64,000 bases of DNA from Capillidium heterosporum (GCA_016630905.1 WBMQ01000009.1:620001-684000), one strand, 5' to 3'. Counted from the first letter of the stretch, positions 22,576 to 33,499 are shown. The notes: generated from the letters alone by a model not told the origin. Translations and numbers: made by a program.

Positions 22576-23481
22576 TTTTTATAGTTAAAATAAGCTACAA
22601 GAGAGAGAGCTTGAAATATTTAAAGTATTGATAATATGATTCGGGCCCAATAAACTACCTGATTACTGGTTTAAGCTCTAGTTCGGTTGCAATATTCAAA
22701 GAATTTCAACTGGTTTTACCTTTCATGGGGTAAATAATTTGGCCAATGACTATTGCTTATTATTACAAATTTGTCTTCAACTTTATGTTGAACATAGAAA
22801 ACACAGCTATAGATGTTAAATTTCTAAGTGTAGAACTGTTCTGCAAATCATCTCAATAAATAGTGACTATTTATTGGATTATCACTTGTGTAGATTTTAT
22901 CAAGTAGCTTGACATTCTCTTGATTTGAAGGATAAAGTCAAAAGCTGTAGAGCATTTGGATAGCTTTCGTGCTATATTAATTCTTAGATTAGATACTTTT
23001 GATGTAGTATATAAACAACAAATATTTTCAAACTTTAAATCAATTTGTAATCAAAAGCCAGATACATTTTGATCGAGTCAGGTATATTTGTAAGCGGAAT
23101 ATTGTTTAGGAAAATGATAATGTGTATTATATAGAATCTATAATATAAGTAACTGGCTTGAAGCCATACAAATGTAAGTTTATATTTAGCCCAACTATCA
23201 ACATCTAAAGTCTAAATTATCAAGTCTTTAAAATACTAATCGATTTATACTTTATAAGATATGTATAAAAAGATATTACAAAAAGCACAGGTGTAATTCA
23301 ATTGTTCATCAATATATAGTACAAATTTTGAACTATATGTAAATCATATTATATTTCTTAACTTATGTAAGCTATAAACCAATTAAATATATTATAACAA
23401 GCTTAGAGAATCAAAGTTATCATATCATTTATTCAGCGTATTGCAGTTATCTAAAATATTACCTAAATGTCAGCTACCCTT
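22576..23481. other. Intergenic region, 906 bp
   Basis: uL15 promoter and very AT-rich spacer up to the GNAT 3' end. No supported gene. Confidence 0.5.
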
Positions 23482-24153
23482 CTACTTTAATAAATTCACT
23501 TTATCGGCACCCAACACCTTTTCCAACTTGGTTAGGATGCTAGGCTTAATCGTAGCTTCCCAATCCTTCAGGAAAAGAGGGTAGATACACAGTGACTGGT
23601 ACTTCTCGCCATCGTATAATCTATCTACCATAATGCTTTCCAACGTCGACTTGGCAACCTTCTCACACCAGCTGCGCATACCTATGTTGGTATCCAAAGT
23701 TTCGAATTGGAGGCGGTTAAGTTTTAAAACTTCAAAGGCGTGCTTCAGTACTAAATAGAGGATTTCGGATCCGTAGCTATTGGACCAGACCGATTTACCC
23801 AAGATAATGCCAACTGAACTGTAGTTATTAGAAAGCTCAATTTCAGTGAGGCCAGCGCACCCGATGAAAGTATCAGCGTTACCTTCGGTCCCCTTCAAAA
23901 ATACGTGAAAGTTGAGTCCTTCTTGGTTGATTTGACGTTTGGTGAATCGTTCTACTCGCGCCACCATAGCTTCGTGGGTGATCAAGCTCATATCCGGCTT
24001 CGATATGAAAGTTAAGTGCTCCATGTTCTCAGGGTCGGACATGAGTTTGTAGAGAACATCTATGTCGTCGGCAACTATGGGTTTCAACGCAACTCGTAGC
24101 CCATCTATCGTAAATTTAGGATCTATGACCTGCTTAACTTCAGAATTCACCAT
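23482..24153 (-). CDS. GNAT-family N-acetyltransferase (RimJ/RimL-like)
   Basis: Single exon, 223 residues. The fold order of acetyl-CoA N-acyltransferases is visible: an N-terminal LRVALKPIVADDIDVLYKLM segment, then FHVFLKG...FIGCAGLTEIEL (beta 2-4), and SVGIILGKSVWSNSYGSEIL leading into a helix, which is the acetyl-CoA pyrophosphate-binding region, followed by LQFETLDTNIGMRSWCEKV. The Q/R-x-x-G-x-G/A loop is degenerate here (SNSYGS). Members of this branch modify protein N-termini, antibiotics or small amines; the substrate cannot be told. It is divergent from the aminopeptidase gene with 262 bp between start codons. Confidence 0.86.
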   Translation of the reverse strand: MVNSEVKQVIDPKFTIDGLRVALKPIVADDIDVLYKLMSDPENMEHLTFISKPDMSLITHEAMVARVERFTKRQINQEGLNFHVFLKGTEGNADTFIGCAGLTEIELSNNYSSVGIILGKSVWSNSYGSEILYLVLKHAFEVLKLNRLQFETLDTNIGMRSWCEKVAKSTLESIMVDRLYDGEKYQSLCIYPLFLKDWEATIKPSILTKLEKVLGADKVNLLK

Positions 24154-24415
24154 TTTGATTTCTCGTAGCTATAAGTGTTGGAAGCTCTATTGTTCACTTG
24201 TTGGCTTATATACCTATACGGCAGCAAAATAAATACCTAGACCCGTCTTTGCACAGTTTGCCTGTGACTTCTAGTTAGTCATTTCTTCAAAGTAATCTAT
24301 TTTTGTAACAAACTAATTAGTCAACCACAAATCGCAAATCAGATCAGGTGATGGAAACGTAAGCCTGTATTAACAAAGATTTTTTTGAAGATCCCAGCTA
24401 TAAAAAGAGTAAACT
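24154..24415. promoter_or_regulatory. Divergent promoter, GNAT gene and leucyl aminopeptidase
   Basis: 262 bp between two outward start codons. Sequence seen: short AT tracts, with TATA-like sequence near 24206 (minus side) and 24400 (plus side). Exact elements are not resolved. Confidence 0.4.
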
Positions 24416-26104
24416 TTGATGTTGAACAAACTAAACCTTGTGAGGACATTGCTACGCAGCCCAAGACAACAGAGTATATTTCGTACCATGTCCAGCCAAT
24501 CCACCATCAACAACGAGGGTCTTATCCTCGGATATTATGAGAACTTTGAACTGACCTCCGGTATCAACCAATTTGACACTGATTCCAAAGCTGAAGTCGA
24601 GAACCTTTTGAAACTGACCAAGGCCAAAGGTAAGTTGGGTGAAGTCAAGACTTTCTACAACGTCAAGGGATTACCTACTAGACTTGCTTTAGTTGGGTTG
24701 GGTACTAAGGTTGACGACTCATTGATTAAAACCGATCGTCTTCGCCAAGCTGTAATTGGTTTTAATTTGTTATTTGCTAATTTAATTTTAGATCGCCAAT
24801 GGTGTTAGAGCTTTAAAGGGTAATGGTGCCACCAACATTAAACTCGATAATAGCTTGGGTAACCACCGTAAGTATCCATTTATTTTCAATTTATTGATAA
24901 AACTATTTAGCTACCGTCGAAGGTGCTTTGTTGAGTACCTACAACTACAAGGAGCTTATCAAGGTCCAGACCGCCGAAACCAAGGACGAAGCCTTAACTT
25001 TGACTCCACTGCTCCCTTCGGCTGAAGCTAAGGAGATCGTCGATAGCTACGACTGGAACTCTGGCCTAGTCTATGCCAAAGCTCAGAACCTGGCTCGTTA
25101 TTTGATGGACTCCCCTGCTAACTTGATGACTCCTACTAAGTTCTGCGACCACGTCTCTAAGCTCGCTCAGCAGCTCGGCAACGTCGAGGTCAAGGAGCAC
25201 GATCAAGCTTGGTTGGAGTCCAAGAACATGGGTGCCTTCCTATCCGTTTCAGTTGGTTCGGCCCAAGCTCCCCGCCTCTTAGAACTCAACTATTTTGGTG
25301 GCAAACAGGGTGATGCCCCATTGTCGTTCGTTGGCAAGGGTATCACGTTCGACTCAGGAGGTATTTCCATCAAGCCTTCGGCCAACATGCATTTGATGAA
25401 GGGTGATATGGGTGGTGCCGCCACCGTCGTTTCTACTTTGCTGGCCATCGCTGAGCTCAAGTTACCAGTCAACGTCACCTGCGCCGTAGGTCTTTGCGAG
25501 AACTTGCCTTCATCAACCGCCACCAAGCCTGGTGACGTAGTCACCGCTTCCAACGGTAAAACTATCGAGGTACTCAATACCGATGCCGAAGGTCGTATGG
25601 TTTTAAGCGATACTTTGTACTACGTCACCTCGACTTACAACCCCAAGTCGGTAGTCACCGTTGCCACCTTGACTGGGGCTATGGTCGTTGCTTTAGGTGA
25701 TGTCTACTGTGGTGCTTTCTCCACGAGCCACAAACTTTGGGAGCAGATCGAAAAGGCCGGTAAAGTAGCTGGTGACGAGTTCTGGCGCATGCCCTTCCAC
25801 CAAGGCTACAAGAACATGATGACCCAAACCAATGTTGCCTGATTTAGCTAACATCGGTACTCGTGGTGCCGGTGGTTCGGCCCAGGCTGCCGCCTTCTTG
25901 CGCGAATTTGTACCCCGTAAGGTCGAAAATGAGGAGCCTTTGGATATGAACGATGATCAGACTTTGACTGCTAGGTATGCCCACTTGGATATCGCTGGTA
26001 TTATGGAGAGTTACGGTGATGCTGGTTACCTCGTCAAAGGTATGTCCGGTCGTCCCGTCCGTGCCCTCATCGAGTTGGCTCGTATCCACGGTACTGAACA
26101 ATAA
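24416..26104 (+). CDS. M17 leucyl aminopeptidase, three exons, one-base break near C-terminus
   Basis: A two-metal exopeptidase that releases N-terminal Leu and other residues. Exons 24416-24751, 24792-24867 and 24911-26104. The metal and active-site blocks are present: GKGITFDSGGISIKPS, MHLMKGDMGGAATVV and NTDAEGRMVLSDTL. Near 25840 the frame moves by +1: the family expects V-A-D-L-x-N-x-G, and the sequence reads GTT GCC then TGA; skipping one T restores DLANIGTRGAGGSAQ. With that base skipped the protein is 534 residues, normal for the family. The N-terminus starts MMLNKLNLVRTLLRSPRQQS, a mitochondrial-type presequence, and a second ATG (MSSQSTINNE) could give a cytosolic form. Confidence 0.94.
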
Positions 26105-26667
26105 ATTTTGCAGTGTTTAGTAATATATGTCGAAGTTTTGGTTGATAGATCAAGTATTTAATTTTTAAATCTGCATTGTATTCTATTTGTAATGCTTTTA
26201 CAACTCAATATTCTACCTTATGGATATATCTAAATTATTATTATTATAACTGGTCATTGATTTTAATTATATTCCTATCAGCCAGCTACACCAAACTTTT
26301 ATGTACTTCAGATGTTGATGGTAGATGTCAGCTAGAACTTTAATTAAATTGGATAATATACTGATTAAAGCTTAATCAACTGCTTATATCTATTTGATAT
26401 TAGTGTTGAACTAACTACATGTTTCAGTTTATACGTAGTCATATCTCATTGTAGTAGAATCGAAAGGTATTGATGTCAAATTTTACTTATTTGAACTTTG
26501 ATAGAGGTGGACATGAAGAAACCAAGTAACTGTTTCTAAAACTATATACTTATATTCACAGTAAGGTATAATATATATCAATTATAAAAAGTAATTAGAT
26601 GAAAATTTTATATAAAGACTTTTAACATTTTTACAAGAGCATGGTAGGTATAAGTAAGATGGAACTA
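26105..26667. other. Intergenic region between convergent genes, 563 bp
   Basis: AT-rich 3' regions of the aminopeptidase and Hsp70 genes. No supported feature. Confidence 0.5.
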
Positions 26668-27571
26668 TTAGTCAACTTCCTCAATCTTAGGTCCGGCATC
26701 GCCACCGTCAGCAGGTGGAGCTCCAGGGAAACCTCCAGGACCTCCAGGGAAGCCACCGGGAGCGCCACCTGGAGCACCACCGTCGGCGTAAACTTTGGAC
26801 ATGATGGGGTTAGCGACCTGTTCCAGTTCTTTTTGACGCTCCTCGTACTCCTCCTTGCTAGCTTCATGGGCGGTATCAAGCCATTCAGTAGTCTCCTTGA
26901 TGGCGGCCTCCAACTTTTCCTTGTCGGCAGCATCGATCTTGGAGGAGATCTTGTCGTCCTGTAGCGAGTTGCGCAGGTTGTAGGCATAGGATTCGAGGCC
27001 GTTCTTAGCGGCGATACGGGCAGCAACAGCTTCATCGTCGGCCTTGTATTTCTCGGCTTCTGAAACCATGCGCTCGATCTCCTCCTTGGAGAGACGGCCT
27101 TTGTCGTTGGTAATGGTAATTTTGTTAGATTTACCGGTGGACTTATCGGCAGCTGTAACGTTCAAGATACCGTTGGCGTCAATGTCGAAGGATACTTCGA
27201 TCTGGGGGGTTCCACGAGGAGCAGGAGGGATTCCGGAGAGCTCGAACTTTCCTAGGAGGTTGTTATCCTTGGTCTGCGTACGTTCACCTTCAAAGACCTG
27301 AATGAGTACACCGGGTTGGTTGTCGGCGTAGGTGGAGAAGATCTCCGATTTCTTGGTAGGGACGGTAGTGTTACGCTTGATCAACGCCGTCATTACACCA
27401 CCAGCAGTTTCGATACCAAGAGATAACGGGGCAACATCGAGAAGCAAGAGATCTTGAGTCTTCTCTGAAGTATCACCGGTAAGGATGGCAGCCTGTACTG
27501 CAGCACCGTAGGCAACGGCTTCATCGGGGTTGATAGTCTTGTTGGGTTCCTTGCCGTTGAAGTAATCGGAA

Positions 27572-27612
<41 letters not shown>

Positions 27613-28620
27613 CAGAACAATCTCGTGAACGTTGGATTTGTCGATCTTAGAATCCCTAAGGACTTTTTCAACAGGATCAAGAGTGGAGCGGAACAAGTCC
27701 TGGCACAGCTCTTCGAAACGAGCACGAGTGATCGAGGTATAGAAGTCGATACCTTCGAACAGGGAGTCGATTTCGATGGTGGTCTGGGCAGCTGAAGAGA
27801 GGGATCTTTTGGCACGTTCAGCCGAGGTACGAAGTCTTCGCATGGCACGGGCGTTGGTAGACATGTCCTTTTTGTTTTTGCGCTTGAACTCCTGGACAAA
27901 GTGGTTTACTAGACGGTTGTCGAAATCTTCACCACCCAAATGAGTATCACCAGCAGTGGCTTTTACTTCGAAAATACCGTCTTCAATTGTGAGAAGAGAG
28001 ACATCGAAGGTACCACCACCAAGATCAAAAATAAGGACGTTCTTCTCACCGGTGGTCTTCTTATCCAAGCCGTAGGCGATGGCAGCGGCCGTTGGTTCGT
28101 TAATGATACGTAGGACGTTGAGGCCTGCGATGGACCCGGCATCCTTGGTTGCCTGACGTTGAGAATCGTTAAAGTAGGCTGGGACAGTAACTACGGCATC
28201 GGTAACCTTATCACCAAGATAGGCCTCTGATATTTCGCGCATCTTGATCAGAACCATGGAGGAGATTTCTTCGGGGGTAAACTGTTTGGTCTCACCCTTG
28301 AATTCGATTTGGATGACGGGCTTGGTACTCTTGTTGATAACCTTGAAGGGCCAGTGCTTCATATCAGACTGAACTTCGCTGTCTTCAAAGCGACGACCAA
28401 TTAGACGTTTGGCATCAAATACGGTATTATGGGGATTCATGGCAACTTGATTCTTGGCAGCATCACCGATCAATCGCTCGGTATCTGTGAAGGCAACGTA
28501 TGAGGGAGTTGTACGGTTACCTTGATCGTTGGCGATGATCTCAACACGGTCGTTTTGCCAGACACCTACGCATGAGTAGGTAGTCCCTAAATCAATTCCT
28601 ATAGCTTTTCCTTTAGACAT
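26668..28620 (-). CDS. HSP70: Cytosolic Hsp70 chaperone (SSA/HSC70 type), intact
   Basis: ATP-driven chaperone of 650 residues, one exon. N-terminal ATPase domain: [18 protein letters not shown] (phosphate 1), [18 protein letters not shown] and [18 protein letters not shown] signatures. Substrate-binding beta domain follows ([18 protein letters not shown]), then the helical lid and a Gly/Pro-rich tail of GGxPGG repeats ending in IEEVD, the TPR-co-chaperone motif of cytosolic members. Length matches the family. The promoter has a TATA box and two heat-shock-element-like sites. Three decayed relatives lie 9-25 kb away. Codon choice is strongly biased toward C-ending codons, as in a highly expressed gene. 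Confidence 0.99.
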
Positions 28621-28681
28621 TTTGATTGATTTTGAATAAATAATAAATAAGTTTGCTTTGTGACTGACTCCAATTTGGGTC

Positions 28682-28688
28682 TTTTATA
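28682..28688 (-). promoter_or_regulatory. TATA box of Hsp70 gene
   Basis: TATAAAA on the minus strand, 62 bp before the start codon. Confidence 0.6.
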
Positions 28689-28768
28689 CTTTCTACGTAG
28701 GCTTTGAAATCATAAATTTCTCATTGTTTCATTGCCAACAATCTTCTAACATTTTCTACAAAGCTAAA

Positions 28769-28781
28769 GAATTTTCTAGAT
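28769..28781. promoter_or_regulatory. Heat-shock-element-like site 1
   Basis: GAATTTTCTAGAT: two perfect alternating units (GAA-nn-TTC) and a partial third (GA), about 85 bp upstream of the TATA box. Confidence 0.5.
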
Positions 28782-28798
28782 GCTATTTCAGATGACTG

Positions 28799-28808
28799 GA
28801 ATCTTCGA
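28799..28808. promoter_or_regulatory. Heat-shock-element-like site 2
   Basis: GAATCTTCGA: GAA-nn-TTC followed by a partial unit, 18 bp beyond site 1. Two such sites together upstream of an Hsp70 gene fit HSF control. Confidence 0.5.
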
Positions 28809-29197
28809 TCTTTTATTGGCCCATTTGCCTTGTGACTTTCCTTTTAGACCTACAATTAGCTACTTGGTTTGGGATTGGTTTGTTGCAATGCAGTATGCGT
28901 TTCATTAACGACCATTGGCTTATTTTGGTACTTGCTATAGGTAAAGTTCAATTAGCCCATATTTAGAGCAAATAGGCTACGTGTATTAAAGTATGACCAA
29001 TAATATTTGTTATAGCTTATCTTAATTGGATAGAGTGACTTTTGTGTATAAAGCTGTGCAAGTACTAGAGAATATATTTATTTTACTACCAATTCTACAT
29101 TTAAAAGCAAGCTAAATATACAGTTTAAAATGTTTGATACACTCTGAAGAATGCCCATTAGCAGCTGCCTAAAAGTCTAGCAACACTTTCCTAGTAG
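28809..29197. other. Intergenic region, Hsp70 promoter to inverted repeat
   Basis: Plain AT-rich sequence; no gene. The inverted repeat starts at 29198 without a visible flanking motif. Confidence 0.45.
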
Positions 29198-29563
29198 GTA
29201 AGTAAAGGTCAACCAGGAGACTTTATCAAGGTATTTAAAACCTTTACTATGTAATGGTGTCGAATAAGGAGCTGCTTTAACTATATTTTTGTATGCTGGT
29301 TTACTCCAGCCTATTATAATGAAGTCTATTATTTAGAGTTTCTACATCAATTATAATGTGCTACTATAGTAAACTCTATATAAAGTGCGATTAAAGTCAG
29401 CAGAATAGTAAAGACGGCAGTACTGTTTTAACAAATATAGGTTGAAAATAGATAAAGGAATACTGCCACTATAGTGCACATTAAAATATTTGACAGTAGA
29501 CTATATATGTGAAAATAGCAGTATTAAAGTATACTTATAAGTTTATTGCAATGCACTTGACAG

Positions 29564-30667
29564 TTAAGCGCTGTATTTGCTATAGTCGGCATATCCTACT
29601 CGTTTATCATCGATCTTATAGCTATAGATGTGCTCAAAAGACTTCAAGCCTTCCAATGGGTACCCATTGAACAAGCGGGCTGGGAGATCAGGGTTGGTTA
29701 TGAAAAGACGACCAAAAGCTACCGCATCGATTTTCCCTTCTGAGATTAGACGATCCGATTCCTCAGGACTAAAGTTCCCATTGGCTACGATCTTGGTATC
29801 CTTCACCAACTCAATGAGTCTAAAGTAGTCGATATCGATTACTCGGTTCTTGAAATCGAACTCCTTAAGCGCTCTCGATATCTGAATGTAAGCTAATCCA
29901 CGTCTATCCAACATCTTAAGTATGTAGGTATAAAGTTCGTAAGCCAGGTCAATGTTGCGCTCTCCCATATCGTTGTAACCACCGCCAGGAGTCAATTTGA
30001 TACCGACACGACTGGAAGGGAAGATTTCGGTTACGGCATCTAAAACCTGTTCGAGGAACCGTGTTTTATTTTCGATGGATCCACCGTAGCTGTCAGTGCG
30101 CAAGTTAGTATGGGACTCTAAGAACGTGTGGATCAAGTAGCCACTCCCAGCATGAATTTCAATACCGTCGAAACCAGCTTTCTTAGCCCTAGCTGCTGCA
30201 TCTTTGAACATGCTAATGTAGACTAAAGGATCTTCGATAGCCTCTGGTAAACTGAATCCAGGCTGGCCTTCCAAAAGTCGAAACTTGCCAGCATCGGCTT
30301 GAACAGCTGATGGAGCTACTGGTGGTTTTCCACAGTTGTGTAAGGTGTTGACACAGCGCCCCGGATGCCAAAGTTGCGTAAAGATAAGACCGCCTTCCTT
30401 GTGTACTGAATCTACTACTAACTTCCACCCTTCAACCTGCTTGTCAGACCAAAGACCAGGTGCTTCTAACCACTCGGTACCTTGGGGCTCGATCAAGGTA
30501 GATTCAGTGATCATTAATCCACAGCTAGCACGTTGGCTGTAATACTCGGCGTTGACCTTGTCAGGGATCTGGTTGCGGTTACGGCTCATGGCTGACATGA
30601 TGATGTGGTTGGTAAGTTGGAGGTCACCGAGCTGTAAAGGTAGGGATAAGTTGGATAGTTTGCTCAT
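29564..30667 (-). CDS. Old yellow enzyme family NADPH:flavin ene-reductase, copy A
   Basis: FMN-dependent TIM-barrel reductase of 367 residues, single exon, acting on electrophilic alkenes such as enones. Recognised by ITNHI-like N-terminus (LTNHIIMSAMSRNR), QLWHPGR, the IHAGSGYLIHTFLE active-site segment, LRTDSYGGSIENKTRF, and AFGRLFITNPDLP near the C-terminus. The usual active-site pair is H-x-x-N or H-x-x-H; here it is His172 and Ser175. Tyr177 of the GY motif is kept. The change should alter binding of the carbonyl oxygen. TATATAAG lies 41 bp before the start. An identical gene broken by one base lies on the opposite strand 6 kb away. Confidence 0.95.
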   Translation of the reverse strand: MSKLSNLSLPLQLGDLQLTNHIIMSAMSRNRNQIPDKVNAEYYSQRASCGLMITESTLIEPQGTEWLEAPGLWSDKQVEGWKLVVDSVHKEGGLIFTQLWHPGRCVNTLHNCGKPPVAPSAVQADAGKFRLLEGQPGFSLPEAIEDPLVYISMFKDAAARAKKAGFDGIEIHAGSGYLIHTFLESHTNLRTDSYGGSIENKTRFLEQVLDAVTEIFPSSRVGIKLTPGGGYNDMGERNIDLAYELYTYILKMLDRRGLAYIQISRALKEFDFKNRVIDIDYFRLIELVKDTKIVANGNFSPEESDRLISEGKIDAVAFGRLFITNPDLPARLFNGYPLEGLKSFEHIYSYKIDDKRVGYADYSKYSA

Positions 30668-30707
30668 ATTTGTTTATTTTAATCCTTTGGAAGGGACTTT
30701 TGTCCTC

Positions 30708-30715
30708 CTTATATA
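30708..30715 (-). promoter_or_regulatory. TATA box of old yellow enzyme copy A
   Basis: TATATAAG on the minus strand, 41 bp before the start codon; repeated exactly in copy B. Confidence 0.5.
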
Positions 30716-30898
30716 CTTTTTGATTATTGTCCTGTATACTCATTCGTTATTAATTTGTTTACATACAATCTATTTGAATATGTCTCAAGTCTATATCATT
30801 TTAGCCAATTTCGACTTTTGTATATACTTTTTCCGGCTTGCAAATTTGGATTCGGTAGTTGGAAGGTTTCCGACCGAAAGACCAAACTTCATTGGATG

Positions 30899-32017
30899 AG
30901 TTAAAACCAAAGCTTCACCAAAATGGAAGGTACAATAAAGCATTTTGAAAGTTATTGGACTTTTGTCAAATTCCAGAAGCTATGATATATCGGTCTAGTA
31001 AATAGGTTGGATGTATGATAATCCTTTTTATAGCAAGTGTATCGTCATACTAAAAACTAGATCCAACCTTTTTATACTTATTTATACTTATTTGGCCAAT
31101 CTTTATCCGGCAATTCCGCTTACAATTCATATAAGTAATCGACTGACGAGTGAGTACCGCTTATATAAACTTTTACTATAGTATATTGAACCACAATATG
31201 CTCAATTAAGGTACTACCAAGAAATATATGATATAAGTTTTAAATTATAGTTTTAATCATGTAATGTACTTCAGGAAGCTAATTTAAGCATTGCTATATC
31301 AGCTAACAAAGCTTATAAAGTAGGCATTGACAACTGGCGCCATTTATATCCAATAAAGGCCTGAAGTTGTACTGGTTGAAAGTACTGAGAAGGTTGGTGT
31401 AGCTAGTATATATATATATTGGTTGATAACATAGCATAGTGCATCTAAGCCGAGTTCGTTGCAAACTTTGTTGGGTAGGTGAAGATAAGATATAAGATAT
31501 TTTACATTACAAGTAGCAGTGAAAAGTTCAATTTCATAGAAATTCTTACTGAATTGATGAGGCTATTGGTAGTTTGCTCCATATACTTGAAGTGTAGTAA
31601 GCGAATAACTTGACATCAGTAGATCCGTCCAGCTGTAAAAGTAATAGTTTTAGAAGTCTATCTCTATCTGCTAACCTACATTTCGATTAGGTTTTCACTT
31701 TAATCTACTATTTAAGGTTAAAATACATCCTTCATGTATACAAAAAACTTGTTCGATACTTCCAATCATAAAGATGGCAGATACGCTTTCAAAGGCATTC
31801 CAAACTTTCTCCTGTCAAAATGAGATACCTTTCAGAACAATCATATAGGCAAAAGTATCCAAAACTAGTCAAATGCTATGTGGAAAAACCAAGATACCCT
31901 TACTCATTTAGTAAAATATAGTTTTAATTAGTAAATGAAAGAACTATATATATAATCAATATATCGTACATACACATGTAACTTTTTATTATTATATTAA
32001 AATATCAAATTTTAAAA
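30899..32017. other. Intergenic region inside inverted-repeat spacer, left
   Basis: AT-rich, with a short TA microsatellite near 31406-31420. No supported gene. Confidence 0.5.
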
Positions 32018-33499
32018 CTACAAACTAGATGTATCCGACGTGTTGGAATTCAATGTCAGATGGGAACCACCATCATCCGACAACGAAGAACTGGAGTGGA
32101 TGGAGTTGGAGGTAGTTATTACCAACGAAGAATCCAGCTGCGAATTACCTTCATGGTCGACAACAGTTGTGGCGTCAGAACAGTCGGAGGCGTTACGCAA
32201 GTAACTGCGACTCCCTTTGTCGAAGGAAGTCAACTGGATAGGTTTAGGTTGGGAGGGTAACTTCTGCAGGTCATGAGAAGTTGGTGTTGTAGGTAAGTTG
32301 ATGGAGCAAGGAGTACAGTATCTTGTAGTTAGACCAGTTTGCTCATTACGTCGCAACTTGGAGCAGCGGTGGCAGATGACGTAGCCACATTGTCGACAGT
32401 GATGGCGTCGCGTTACTAAGCTGAATTTGACTTTAGTGCAGACCATGCAGTTGGACGCCATACTGTCGGGTACCCAGTTGGAGGTGCTATCAGTAGAGCT
32501 GGTAGAGTGGAAGCTGGTAGCCGAGTTCTTTCTGGATAAGCTCCATGATGTCAGCGACGAGGTAACTGGCGATGCCGGTAGCGACAGTGTCTTGAAGAAA
32601 TTGAGCATGTTGTTGGAGATGGAGCCTTTGCTCGATACCGTGTCATTGCTATTCATACTACATATGGAACGGTTCCTGTAGTTGGCGATGACTTTGTTGA
32701 ACTGAAGATACCAAGATTTTCGCGTACTGTCGTTGATGAACAGAAGTCGGAAGGTTTCCTTCTCAGTCGAAACATTTAAAGCCCAAGTATCACCCTCCAC
32801 TAGGTCAACCTTCAAATTGCCGATAGAGACGGTAATTTGACGATCCAAAGCTTTGTTGTCGTTGGTGACTTTGGCCTCATTTAATAAAGCCCCGTAGACG
32901 AGGACGTCGGTAAACAAAAAGAATTGCCGGTAGAACTTGGTCTTGCCGTTGTCTTTGAGTAATTTGCCCTGCTTCTTGAGGTGGCGGTCCTTGGCAAACA
33001 ATGGCTTGGTCTTGACGAACTTGAACTCAACGTTTAGAATCTCGTGCAACGTCTTGAAGTTGGGTGGTGAGGTCAGCATCCAGTGGGTACGGTATCGGAT
33101 AATACGTTGCTGGGATAGTTCAGCCACTTCCATGGAGGTTTTGCTGGCAAAGGTGAATGAGTTGTGGCTATGTAGCTGGGGCCGTACTACTGGTACCGAC
33201 TTCACATTCATGGTGTGGCCGAACTTGGATAGTGGGTGGTTACCGTTTAGATCCTTGCGGTCCAAACTGGGGGACCGTAAGAGGTTGGTAGTTAGGCTTG
33301 GATTGGTACGTCGATGGGTAGATTTGTCGTTAGTTGAAACGTCACTAGAGTAGCTTTTGGTCATCATGGTGGGGTCCAGTTGGGTGCTGTAGCTGGGGTC
33401 CTGGTATAACGCTAGGTAGGATTGAGTAGGTCGACGTTCGCTCAAGGTCCGCTTCAAGTTGGAGGGGTCAGATTGTCGTTGGTAGTAAGCTAATGACAT
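32018..33499 (-). CDS. PH-FYVE domain protein, Phafin-like
   Basis: Single exon, 493 residues. Basic, Ser-rich N-terminus to residue 125, then a PH domain (about 150-285) including GKLLKDNGKTKFYRQFFLFT and DVLVYGALL, and a FYVE zinc finger (about 345-398) with the WVPD motif, paired cysteines and the TRRHHCRQCG loop that binds phosphatidylinositol 3-phosphate; the final motif reads RYC in place of RVC. The PH-before-FYVE order and the sequence after the PH start match Phafin/PLEKHF proteins, which act on endosomes and in autophagy. The Ser/Thr-rich tail of 95 residues is extra. It is the only gene in the spacer between the two inverted arms. Confidence 0.92.
   Translation of the reverse strand: MSLAYYQRQSDPSNLKRTLSERRPTQSYLALYQDPSYSTQLDPTMMTKSYSSDVSTNDKSTHRRTNPSLTTNLLRSPSLDRKDLNGNHPLSKFGHTMNVKSVPVVRPQLHSHNSFTFASKTSMEVAELSQQRIIRYRTHWMLTSPPNFKTLHEILNVEFKFVKTKPLFAKDRHLKKQGKLLKDNGKTKFYRQFFLFTDVLVYGALLNEAKVTNDNKALDRQITVSIGNLKVDLVEGDTWALNVSTEKETFRLLFINDSTRKSWYLQFNKVIANYRNRSICSMNSNDTVSSKGSISNNMLNFFKTLSLPASPVTSSLTSWSLSRKNSATSFHSTSSTDSTSNWVPDSMASNCMVCTKVKFSLVTRRHHCRQCGYVICHRCSKLRRNEQTGLTTRYCTPCSINLPTTPTSHDLQKLPSQPKPIQLTSFDKGSRSYLRNASDCSDATTVVDHEGNSQLDSSLVITTSNSIHSSSSLSDDGGSHLTLNSNTSDTSSL

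Larger units (their letters stand above)
29198..30898 (+). repeat. Left arm of 1.7 kb inverted duplication
   Basis: 1,701 bp, the reverse complement of 35653-37354. The arms match through the whole coding region, 3' flank and promoter; the only difference I find is one extra G in the right arm (35935). The arm carries a full old yellow enzyme gene with a TATATAAG element. Identity ends abruptly on both sides, with no terminal repeats or target-site duplication recognised. Confidence 0.95.

Noticed and set aside
25290-25577. 95-codon antisense frame in the aminopeptidase gene
   Set aside because: Shadow of a strongly biased coding region; no independent support.
27393-27899. 168-codon frame on the same strand as Hsp70 in another phase
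   Set aside because: Produced by the C-ending codon bias of Hsp70; Ser/Pro/Arg-rich nonsense composition.
30552-30899. 115-codon frame antisense to the old yellow enzyme start
   Set aside because: It is the complement of the coding region plus promoter, has Leu/Phe-rich AT-driven content and recurs only because the arm is duplicated.
31400-31425. TA microsatellite as a regulatory site
   Set aside because: Similar short TA runs occur all over the AT-rich spacers (for example near 40210 and 52950).
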